Under the pieces are notes generated by a model. It worked only from the letters and a program-made list of their open reading frames with translations, was not told the origin of the DNA and searched no databases. Of a stretch of 12,570 nt of DNA, positions 6,564 to 12,570 are shown in pieces (position 1 is the first letter of the stretch; every line of letters begins with the position of its first letter). Source of the DNA: CAYNLX01 sp964441535 (GTDB lineage: Bacteria; Bacillota_I; Bacilli_A; RF39; UBA660); NCBI GenBank assembly GCA_964441535.1, contig CAYTXQ010000024.1, positions 1 to 12,570 of the forward strand, in the 5' to 3' direction. Both the position numbers and the translations under genes were made by a program.

Positions 6564-7275
6564 TCATTTTTTTATTAAACATTATTATTGCTAATACAAA
6601 AATTACAAATGTATATATTAAAATTATAAATAATGGTAAAAGTATGTTATTAGATGAATTATTTAATATTGTTCTTGCTAAATTTAAGGAGTGACTAAAT
6701 GGTAATATTTCGCATATAAATTTATAAATTTTACCGGCTAAATTTATTGGAAACCACATTCCACTTGTAAATGATACTAGTTGTATAATTAATGAAGATA
6801 ATGCAGAAGATTGCTTTTCACTAGAAATTGTTCCGATTAAAATACCAATTGCTATGAATAGTAATGATATTGGGATTAATATTAGTATAGTTAATATTAA
6901 ATGAATATTAAAATTTAATCCAAATAAAACTGCTACTATAAAAAACAATATATTTTGTAGAATTACTAATGGAAATAATGATATAGTATAACCTAATATA
7001 TAGTTAGATGATTTCATAGGACTTGCAAAAAGTCTTGTTAATAATGAAGTTGTTCTATCATTTGATATTAATTGTGCAGTAAATAAAGCTATAAATGAAT
7101 AACTAAATATTACAATGCCTGGAGCAAAATACTCTATAGAAAACTCTTTTACTTGAATGTTAAATTGTTGAAATATTATTAAAAATAATAAAGGCATAAC
7201 TATACAAAATATTAAACTAAGTGGTTCTCTTAATAATTCTTTCATATTTCTTTTTGCGAAATTTAAAGTTTTCAT
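6547..7275 (-). CDS. ABC-2 type exporter permease
   Basis: The 242-residue protein has the usual layout of ABC-2 permeases. A short amphipathic cytoplasmic start (NFAKRNMKELLREP) is followed by six hydrophobic spans near residues 19-36, 51-71, 96-120, 127-150, 162-178 and 214-235. The conserved region between spans 2 and 3 (LISNDRTTSLLTRLFASPM) contacts the ATPase in this family. It forms the membrane channel of an exporter together with the product of the gene before it. Its ATG overlaps that gene's stop (TAATG), with AGGAGG 9 nt upstream, so both are made from one transcript. Related pairs export drugs, antibiotics, lantibiotics or sodium; none of these can be chosen here. No clear terminator follows, and the gene ends over the kinase remnant. 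Confidence 0.9.
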   Translation of the reverse strand: MKTLNFAKRNMKELLREPLSLIFCIVMPLLFLIIFQQFNIQVKEFSIEYFAPGIVIFSYSFIALFTAQLISNDRTTSLLTRLFASPMKSSNYILGYTISLFPLVILQNILFFIVAVLFGLNFNIHLILTILILIPISLLFIAIGILIGTISSEKQSSALSSLIIQLVSFTSGMWFPINLAGKIYKFICEILPFSHSLNLARTILNNSSNNILLPLFIILIYTFVIFVLAIIMFNKKMTSDNN

Positions 7276-7997
7276 TATTCTTTACCTCCTGTTGCTATTT
7301 TGACAAAAGCATCTTCAAAATTTTTAGCTTTTGTCTTTTTTATTAATTCTTCACTTGTACCTACTTCTAATAAGCATCCTTTTGATAATATACCAATTCT
7401 ATCAGAAAGAAACTCTGCTTCTTCCATATAATGAGTAGTGAGTATAATAGTAACTTCTTTTTTTAATGATTTTATTATATTCCAAAGTTCTCTTCTTGCT
7501 AAAACATCTAATCCTAAAGTAGGTTCATCCAAGAATAATATTTGAGGATTATTAACTAATGCCATAGCAATAGATAATCTTCTTTTCCATCCTCCAGATA
7601 ATATATTTGATTTTTGATTTTTAATTTCTTCTAAATCAAATAGTTCTATAAGTTTATTTATTTCTTCTTTTTTGTTATTTATTTCATAAATACTTGCCAT
7701 AAATTCCAGATTTTCTTTTACTGTTAAATTCGGAGCAATTGCGGTTTCCTGGGGGGAAATATTAATCATATTCTTTATTTCCAAAGTATCTTTAATTATA
7801 TTTTTTCCATTTAAAAACGTTTCTCCTTCTGATGGTTTTGATAAGCAAGTTAACATTTTAATAGTAGTAGTTTTTCCTGCACCGTTAACTCCAAGTAAGG
7901 CGAATAATTCTCCTTTTTTAATTTTTAAATTTAATTTATTTACTGCATATTTATTTTTATATTTTTTTGATAAATTTTTTGTTTCAATTGCAATCAT
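7275..7997 (-). CDS. ABC-2 exporter ATP-binding protein (DrrA/CcmA-like)
   Basis: The 240-residue ATPase has Walker A GVNGAGKTT (36-44), Q-loop Q82 in ISPQETAIAPNLTV, signature LSGGWKRR (132-139), Walker B ILFLDEPTLGLD (152-163) and H188 in TTHYMEEAE. The LGLD ending and the TTHYMEEAE switch are typical of exporters that pair with ABC-2 permeases, such as daunorubicin-resistance DrrA. The signature has Trp where most members have Gln, Met or Glu (LSGGxxRR). This is unusual but leaves the serine and glycines that contact ATP intact. AAAGGAG lies 7 nt before ATG. It is the first gene of a two-gene operon with the permease. A candidate operator sits at the start of transcription. Confidence 0.93.
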   Translation of the reverse strand: MIAIETKNLSKKYKNKYAVNKLNLKIKKGELFALLGVNGAGKTTTIKMLTCLSKPSEGETFLNGKNIIKDTLEIKNMINISPQETAIAPNLTVKENLEFMASIYEINNKKEEINKLIELFDLEEIKNQKSNILSGGWKRRLSIAMALVNNPQILFLDEPTLGLDVLARRELWNIIKSLKKEVTIILTTHYMEEAEFLSDRIGILSKGCLLEVGTSEELIKKTKAKNFEDAFVKIATGGKE

Positions 7998-8025
7998 TAA
8001 TATCTCCTTTATCTCTTGCTTCTTT

Positions 8026-8064
8026 AGTATGATTTGTTATACTTTTCATACTCATCATATTATA
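8026..8064 (-). promoter_or_regulatory. -10 box and candidate operator of the ABC-2 operon
   Basis: On the minus strand TATAAT (8064-8059) is followed at the expected start of transcription by the inverted repeat AGTATGA/TCATACT (8052-8046 and 8032-8026). Its two 7-bp arms are 13 nt apart. The place fits a repressor site that blocks the promoter. No regulator gene is adjacent. The -35 region is poor. Confidence 0.4.
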
Positions 8065-8128
8065 ATTGCATAAAAAAATCAATAAATTAATAAGATATAT
8101 TATAAATAAAGGTTAAATGGGTGTTTAT

Positions 8129-8212
8129 ATGAAAATAAATTGTATATCTGTTTTAATATTTGTTATCTGTATTATTTGCATATTAACAAGTATATTTATA
8201 ATATTAAAATAA
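8129..8212 (+). CDS. Possible 27-residue single-span membrane protein
   Basis: The frame from ATG 8129 encodes MKINC followed by an almost purely hydrophobic segment (ISVLIFVICIICILTSIFIIL) and a final Lys. This is one membrane span with almost no other part. GGGTG lies 5 nt upstream as a weak ribosome site. An in-frame ATG at 8117, preceded by AAAGG at 4 nt, would add MGVY. It is alone on its strand between two minus-strand genes and ends just before a terminator. AT-rich DNA often gives Ile/Leu/Phe-rich chance frames, so this is tentative. Confidence 0.3.
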   Translation: MKINCISVLIFVICIICILTSIFIILK

Positions 8213-8213
8213 A

Positions 8214-8238
8214 AAACCAATAAATTGTTTATTGGTTT
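8214..8238 (-). terminator. Intrinsic terminator of the CapA-type gene
   Basis: AAACCAATAAA and TTTATTGGTTT form a perfect 11-bp stem with a 3-nt loop. On the minus strand it is followed by a T-rich run (TTTTATTTTAA) and overlaps the last codons and stop of the CapA-type gene. On the plus strand it could also stop the small frame before it. Confidence 0.75.
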
Positions 8239-9389
8239 AATCCTAAGGATCCGACTGTGACAGTAGGGTCATTTTTGTTTATGTATGCTTCAAATTTTGT
8301 TTTTAATGCATCTTTATTACTTAAATTTGAATAATCTAAATTACAGAATGGTATCACTGTATAATTTCTATAATTTCTAAAATAAGTATATAGTAAATCT
8401 CCTCTAATATTATCTATATTTATAGTGATTTTTTCTTTTTCAACAGTTTTAGTAATATCTAATGATCCGAATAAACCTATTAATCTGTCTATTCCTTTTT
8501 GTGAAGATATAAAATTACCTAAAGAGTAAAACACAACAGTACTATTTATATGCTCTACAGGTTGTACTACATGAGGATGAGTTCCTGCAATTATATCTAC
8601 TCCCAGATTTGATAAATAATTTGCTATTGTTCTTTGTTGTTCTGAAGGAGTATGACTATATTCAATTCCCCAGTGTATAGCAACTATTATTATATCAACA
8701 TTATCGGGTAAAGCCTCTATATCTGCTTTTGCTTTTTCATCACTATATACATTTACTAAATAATCTTTACCTTCTGGTACTCTAAGACCGTTTGTTAAAG
8801 TAGTATACGATAAAAATGCATAAGTTATATTATTTTTAGTGGCTACATGACTTCTAGCTCTATCCTCATATGAAGAATAACTTCCTGCAGTCATAATATC
8901 ATTCTTAGTTTTCCAGTAATTTATAGAATTTAATATAGCTTTTTCTCCTCTATCTAAAGTATGATTGTTTGCTAAACTAACTAAATTAAATCCAGCTTTC
9001 ACATATGCATCGCCAACTTCATAAGGAGAGTTAAATCTAGGATAAGTTGAAAGTCCAAGCTCTTTTCCACCCAATATAGATTCCTGATTATAATAAGCCA
9101 GATCATAATTTTCTAAAAGATCTTTAATATAAGTTAACTGTTTATCATAATTATATGTTCCATCGCCTTGTAATCCATCTTTATAAACAGATGTATGATA
9201 TAAAGCATCTCCCACAAGAACCATAGATAATTTATATGTTTTTATTTTAGGTTCTTCTACTTTTTTAATTTCTTTTTTCTTTGCCACAAACAATTCTTTA
9301 TATTCTTTGTAGCAGAAATAGCTTGCATATGCTACAGTAGATAATAAAACCATTATTAAAATAAATTTCCATATTTTCTTTAACTTCAT
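8229..9389 (-). CDS. CapA-family metallophosphatase-like protein, membrane anchored
   Basis: The 386-residue protein has a short positive start and one membrane span at about 7-27, then a Lys/Glu-rich linker (36-50), so the main domain is outside the cell. The domain shows the PGA_cap/CapA motifs: VGD (D61) with H65, NQES (101-104), ANNH (140-143), HWGIEY (239-244), GTHPHVVQ (269-276) and YSLGNF (288-293). These are the metal-ligand positions of a calcineurin-like fold. CapA proteins take part in keeping or placing poly-gamma-glutamate capsule in Bacillus. Many CapA homologues in other Bacillota lie outside capsule operons and have no proven reaction. No capB, capC or pgsE genes are present, so a capsule role is not shown. 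The ribosome site GTGAGG is 5 nt before ATG. The gene is divergent from a regulator/muramidase operon, which suggests a common role in the envelope. Confidence 0.9.
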   Translation of the reverse strand: MKLKKIWKFILIMVLLSTVAYASYFCYKEYKELFVAKKKEIKKVEEPKIKTYKLSMVLVGDALYHTSVYKDGLQGDGTYNYDKQLTYIKDLLENYDLAYYNQESILGGKELGLSTYPRFNSPYEVGDAYVKAGFNLVSLANNHTLDRGEKAILNSINYWKTKNDIMTAGSYSSYEDRARSHVATKNNITYAFLSYTTLTNGLRVPEGKDYLVNVYSDEKAKADIEALPDNVDIIIVAIHWGIEYSHTPSEQQRTIANYLSNLGVDIIAGTHPHVVQPVEHINSTVVFYSLGNFISSQKGIDRLIGLFGSLDITKTVEKEKITINIDNIRGDLLYTYFRNYRNYTVIPFCNLDYSNLSNKDALKTKFEAYINKNDPTVTVGSLGLNQ

Positions 9390-9413
9390 TTTAACCTCAC
9401 TATTCTTAATTTA

Positions 9414-9419
9414 ATTATA
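9414..9419 (-). promoter_or_regulatory. Probable -10 box of the CapA-type gene
   Basis: TATAAT on the minus strand is 25 nt before the start codon. At a 17-nt spacing there is only TTTATT as -35. An alternating AT run (about 9444-9457) lies further upstream, between the two divergent promoters. Confidence 0.35.
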
Positions 9420-9457
9420 TTACAAAAATATAAAAAAATAAAGATATATATATATAT

Positions 9458-9478
9458 TGACAAAATTAACTCTTGTCA
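9458..9478. promoter_or_regulatory. Inverted repeat, candidate operator of the tandem-HTH gene
   Basis: TGACAA (9458-9463) and TTGTCA (9473-9478) are perfect inverted arms 9 nt apart. The centres of the arms are 15 bp apart. The right arm is itself the -35 box of the promoter of the HTH gene. A protein bound here would cover the RNA polymerase site. Self-control by the HTH protein is an inference. Confidence 0.45.
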
Positions 9479-9501
9479 TTGACTAATAATTTTGATATAA
9501 T
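9473..9501 (+). promoter_or_regulatory. Promoter of the HTH-muramidase operon
   Basis: TTGTCA (9473-9478), a 17-nt spacer and TATAAT (9496-9501) form a strong promoter. Transcription would start near 9508, leaving a leader of about 10 nt that consists almost only of the ribosome site AGGTGAT. Confidence 0.7.
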
Positions 9502-9517
9502 CAAAATAGGTGATAAT

Positions 9518-11299
9518 ATGAAATTTAACGAAAAACTTAATAAATTAATTTTGGAGTTAAATATTAGTAATGCTTATTTAGCAAAATTTTCTAATATTGA
9601 TCCATCATTAATTAGTAGATTAAGGACAGGAAAAAGAATACCATCAAATAATTCCAATCAAATAAAATGTATAGCAAAGGGTTTTGAACTTATTGCTAAA
9701 AAAGATAAATTGGAATCAAAAATTATGGAAATTTGTGATAATAAACATAGTAAAATAAGTGACGCTATAATTGAATGGTTTTATAAAGAAGACTCTAACC
9801 TTAAAAAAGAAAGAAAAGTTAGAGAAGTTAAATCAAATAGAGATGAAATAATTAGATTAAAAACTTTTACAGGTAAATTAAATACATTAATGACTGAATT
9901 AAACATATCTAATATTAAACTGGCTAAAGGAATAAATATAGATACTTCTTTAGTGAGTAGATATCGTTCAGGAGAAAGAATTCCATCAGATAAGAATAGA
10001 ATAGTAAATGATATATGTGAATTTGTTATTAAGTATAATTTAAATAAGGTTGCCAATATTCTGAATATTGATAGTAATAATATAAAAAAAGAAGAAGTAT
10101 TTAAAAGATTGCTAGACTGGTTTTTGGAAGAAAAGAAAGAATTAAAAACCACTTCCATAGATAAATTTTTAGAAAGTATAGATACATTTAATTTAGATAC
10201 AAATTTAGCATTAACTTTATCTTCAGATATGTTAAGAATTTCTAATGGCTCAATAAAAGAATTTGAAGTATATCATGATGAAGAAGGTTTAAGAAATGCA
10301 GTACTAAGATTTTTAACCAGTATTGCTAAAGAAAATGAAAATAGAGAAATATTATTTTATTCAGATGAATCTATTGATTGGTTAACTAGAGATAAAACTT
10401 TTACTAAAAAATGGGCTATGCTAATGTTTTATATACTTAATAAGAAAAATAATATAAAAATAATACACAATATAAATAGAAATATTAATGAAATAATTGA
10501 AGAAATAGAAAACTGGATTCCTTTCTATATGACAGCAAATGTAGTTCCATATTATTTTAAAAATAATAATGATAATCATTTTTCTCATACTATAATGGTT
10601 GCAGATAATCTATCTAGTGTTTATTCTAGCCATGTTTATAATTCCAGTGCAGAAGTTTCATATTATTACAGCAATTATAAGAGTGAAGTAAAAAATATGT
10701 CCGAACAGTTTAAAGTTTTATTAAGCTACTGTGATCCTTTAATGAAACAATATACAAAAGATCATAAAAAAGAATATATTAATGATTTAAAACAGTTTGA
10801 ATACTCTAAAACTAAAACTAAGACTTTATTGTCAACTTTGCCATTATATACAATGCCTTACAGTTTATTAGAAAAATTATTAGAAAAAAATAACATAGAT
10901 AATGTTATTAAAAAAGAGTTAATAGAATACTATCAGAATAGAGTAAATGCCTTTAATGAAAATATACTTAATTATAAACATATAGATTATTGTCAAATTA
11001 ATAGTCTGAAAGACAAGGAATTAGTAATTGATATACCTGAAATTATAATTAAAAAATCATTATATTATGATGAAAAAGATTTAATAGAGCATATTAAGAA
11101 TATAGATAATATAAGTAAAAAGAATAGTAATTATGTTTTTAAAACTATTAAAGAAACTAATTTAAATAATCTTTCTATTATTTATAAGGAAAATACTGGA
11201 GTATTTTTAATTAAGAATTCTAATCCATCTGTAGCATTAAATATTTCTCATAATATCATTTGTAGTGCTATAGAGACATTTATAGAAAATAAAAAGTAA
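9518..11299 (+). CDS. Tandem helix-turn-helix protein with a large uncharacterised C-terminal region
   Basis: 593 residues from ATG 9518. This start is preferred to an upstream TTG at 9473 because that TTG is the promoter's -35 box and AGGTGAT lies 3 nt before the ATG. Residues 3-91 and 117-205 are two copies of one unit. LNISNAYLAKFSNIDPSLIS and LNISNIKLAKGINIDTSLVS are both followed by R-x-R-(T/S)-G-(K/E)-R-I-P-S. This is a Cro/C1-like (XRE) helix-turn-helix with the recognition helix at DxSLxSRxRxG, and each copy ends in a helix (AIIEWFYKED; RLLDWFLEEK). Residues 225-593 form an unassigned region with FYSDESIDWLTRD near 285, IKIIHNINRN near 325 and NWIPFYMTANVVPYYF near 345. I know of no named family for it; similar segments may follow HTH domains in other Bacillota. 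It is probably a transcription factor with a sensing or effector part. The muramidase gene follows after 12 nt, in one operon. Confidence 0.85.
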   Translation: MKFNEKLNKLILELNISNAYLAKFSNIDPSLISRLRTGKRIPSNNSNQIKCIAKGFELIAKKDKLESKIMEICDNKHSKISDAIIEWFYKEDSNLKKERKVREVKSNRDEIIRLKTFTGKLNTLMTELNISNIKLAKGINIDTSLVSRYRSGERIPSDKNRIVNDICEFVIKYNLNKVANILNIDSNNIKKEEVFKRLLDWFLEEKKELKTTSIDKFLESIDTFNLDTNLALTLSSDMLRISNGSIKEFEVYHDEEGLRNAVLRFLTSIAKENENREILFYSDESIDWLTRDKTFTKKWAMLMFYILNKKNNIKIIHNINRNINEIIEEIENWIPFYMTANVVPYYFKNNNDNHFSHTIMVADNLSSVYSSHVYNSSAEVSYYYSNYKSEVKNMSEQFKVLLSYCDPLMKQYTKDHKKEYINDLKQFEYSKTKTKTLLSTLPLYTMPYSLLEKLLEKNNIDNVIKKELIEYYQNRVNAFNENILNYKHIDYCQINSLKDKELVIDIPEIIIKKSLYYDEKDLIEHIKNIDNISKKNSNYVFKTIKETNLNNLSIIYKENTGVFLIKNSNPSVALNISHNIICSAIETFIENKK

Positions 11300-11311
11300 A
11301 TGGAGAATAAA

Positions 11312-12508
11312 ATGAATAAAAAAAAGATATGTATTGTAATAACTTTAATATTAATTTTAATTATACTACTTGCAGTTATTGGATATAAACGTTATAAAAC
11401 AACTCATGTTTCTAATCATTATAAACTTATAGATAATTTAAAAACAGAATATGGAAGTAAAGTTTATCCAAATGATTTTATCGATAGTATTAAAGGTAAA
11501 ATAATAAATAAAAAATTAATTAATACATATTCTCTAGGTAAAAAAGAAGTGAAATTTTACTTTATAAATGAATATAATAAAAAAGTATATTCAACATTTA
11601 ATATTGAAATAGTTGATACAACTCCTCCTTTAATATGGGTGAGTGGTGCCTATAGCGTAACAGTTGGATATACTGGTAATTTGGAAAAAGATATATTTTG
11701 TGCAGATAATTATGATAGAAATATATCATGTACTATTACAGGTGATTATGATTTAAAAACAATTGGGAAATATAATCTAAATATAAGTGCTACTGATACA
11801 AGTAATAATAATACTAGCATTGATTTTGTTTTGTATGTTAATAAAAAAACAGATAATAATGAAAAAATAATAGCTTTAGAATTTAGTGACGTAGTTAAAA
11901 ACTATAAAACAGAAAATACTAAAATAGGAATAGATGTATCTAAATGGCAGGGTAACATTGATTGGAAAAAAGTTTCATCTGCTGGAGTAGAATTTGCTAT
12001 TATCAGAATTGGTGGCCAAGATGGAGTAAATGGTGAACATTACTTTGATTCTCATTTTAAAGATAATATTAAGGGAGCCTTGGAAAATAAAATACCTATA
12101 GGTTTATACTATTATTCCTATGCTACAAGTGTAAAAGAAGCGACTAAACAGGTTAAATGGATTGTTAAAAATATTAATGATTATGATATTACTCTACCTA
12201 TTGCATTTGATTGGGAAATTTGGAATAAATTTAATTCATTAGATATAAACTTAACTGACTTAAATTTAATAGCAGAATCATATTTAAAAGAGGTAAAAGA
12301 TAATGGATATATTCCTATATTATATAGCAGTAAAAATAGATTAGAGAGGATATGGAATATTTCTGGATATCCTGTATGGCTAGCACATTATGTTAAATCT
12401 ACAGATTATAAAGGAGAATATTTATTATGGCAGATGAGTTCAACTGGTCATGTAGATGGTATAGAAGATAATTATGTAGATATAGATATTATATATTTAA
12501 CAAGTTAA
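11312..12508 (+). CDS. Membrane-anchored GH25 muramidase with Ig-like domain
   Basis: 398 residues from ATG 11312. GGAG at 11302-11305 is 6 nt upstream, whereas ATG 11300, which adds four residues, has no ribosome site. One membrane span (6-24) holds the protein on the outer face. Residues about 100-180 form a bacterial Ig-like domain of the DUF5011 kind: DTTPP (102-106), a turn with ADNYDRNISC and the closing SATDTSNNN. It has two cysteines, C130 and C140, that could pair. Residues 205-398 are a GH25 lysozyme domain starting GIDVSKWQGNIDW (D208), with the catalytic pair D300 and E302 in AFDWE, WLAHY and a closing VDIDIIY. GH25 enzymes cut the MurNAc-GlcNAc bond of peptidoglycan. All expected active-site residues are present. 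It is co-transcribed with the tandem-HTH gene, suggesting regulated wall remodelling. A phage endolysin is unlikely because of the anchor and the lack of phage genes. Confidence 0.93.
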   Translation: MNKKKICIVITLILILIILLAVIGYKRYKTTHVSNHYKLIDNLKTEYGSKVYPNDFIDSIKGKIINKKLINTYSLGKKEVKFYFINEYNKKVYSTFNIEIVDTTPPLIWVSGAYSVTVGYTGNLEKDIFCADNYDRNISCTITGDYDLKTIGKYNLNISATDTSNNNTSIDFVLYVNKKTDNNEKIIALEFSDVVKNYKTENTKIGIDVSKWQGNIDWKKVSSAGVEFAIIRIGGQDGVNGEHYFDSHFKDNIKGALENKIPIGLYYYSYATSVKEATKQVKWIVKNINDYDITLPIAFDWEIWNKFNSLDINLTDLNLIAESYLKEVKDNGYIPILYSSKNRLERIWNISGYPVWLAHYVKSTDYKGEYLLWQMSSTGHVDGIEDNYVDIDIIYLTS

Positions 12509-12532
12509 AAAGGTGTTAAATACTCTTTTTGT
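12509..12532 (+). terminator. Weak candidate terminator of the muramidase operon
   Basis: AAAAAG and CTTTTT right behind the stop codon can pair around a partly paired 12-nt middle (GTG/TAC), with a T-rich right arm. The stem is mostly A-T, so it is uncertain. Confidence 0.35.
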
Positions 12533-12570
12533 ATATATTATCAATTATCTTTTCAGGTAATAAATTAATT
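12516..12570 (-). CDS. Possible C-terminal end of a gene entering from the right
   Basis: On the minus strand an open frame enters at the right edge and ends with TAA at 12518-12516. The 17 visible residues end in LLPEKIIDNIYKKSI, which reads like an ordinary amphipathic protein end. It is convergent with the muramidase gene and shares its terminator region. It is too short for a family call and could be chance. Confidence 0.35.
   Translation of the reverse strand, partial: INLLPEKIIDNIYKKSI

Noticed and set aside
9444..9457. Alternating AT run as a repeat element or origin
   Set aside because: It is short, single and typical of intergenic DNA in such AT-rich genomes; no DnaA boxes or iterons are nearby.
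9473..9517. Longer TTG start for the HTH protein
   Set aside because: The TTG is part of the -35 box of the best promoter, and ATG 9518 has its own ribosome site, so this stretch would not be in the mRNA.
9781..10158. Minus-strand frame of 125 codons in the tandem-HTH gene
   Set aside because: Antisense to the second HTH copy, which is clearly coding; no start signals.
1..12570. Mobile element, prophage or CRISPR array
   Set aside because: No transposase, integrase, phage structural gene, terminal repeats or regularly spaced repeats are visible; the GH25 gene is membrane-anchored and not beside a holin.

Overview
The window is very AT-rich DNA with strong AGGAGG-type ribosome binding sites, sigma-A-like promoters (TTGnnn-N17-TATAAT), a lipoprotein signal and membrane-anchored envelope proteins. 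This points to a low-GC Gram-positive bacterium (Bacillota, possibly one of the AT-rich gut Bacilli or Clostridia lineages). Every complete gene ends in TAA, tryptophan is TGG, and all genes read through in the standard bacterial code. The content is accessory or mixed: no ribosomal or core housekeeping genes, rRNA, tRNA, CRISPR array or transposase is visible.

Left part (1-1650). A minus-strand gene cut by the window edge joins an HD phosphohydrolase domain to the start of a second HD unit resembling small alarmone (ppGpp) hydrolases. Divergent from it is a very good promoter that drives a compact RNA of about 130 nt (about 869-1000). The RNA is GC-richer than its surroundings and has mutually exclusive hairpins and an intrinsic terminator. 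It has no sense-oriented gene directly downstream, only the convergent gene for a small lipoprotein (1077-1550), which has its own terminator. This RNA is the least explained element of the window.

Second part (1660-5520). A two-gene operon on the plus strand encodes a MacB/LolD-type ABC ATPase and a large FtsX-family permease with a long coiled-coil insert, translationally coupled by TAATG. Behind it lie an orphan -10/Shine-Dalgarno pair without a gene and a strong bidirectional terminator.

Third part (5522-8238). A Fic-domain protein (probable AMP-transferase) is followed by a decayed PfkB sugar-kinase fragment in the opposite direction, which overlaps the Fic promoter. Next is a minus-strand ABC-2 exporter operon (ATPase plus permease, again TAATG-coupled) with an inverted repeat at its transcription start. 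A possible 27-residue single-span membrane protein lies between this operon and the next gene.

Right part (8214-12570). A divergent envelope cluster holds a CapA-type metallophosphatase on the minus strand. On the plus strand a tandem-HTH protein with a large unassigned C-terminal region is followed 12 nt later by a membrane-anchored GH25 muramidase with an Ig-like domain. An inverted repeat overlaps the -35 box of the regulator promoter and could be its own operator. The right edge may hold the last codons of another minus-strand gene.
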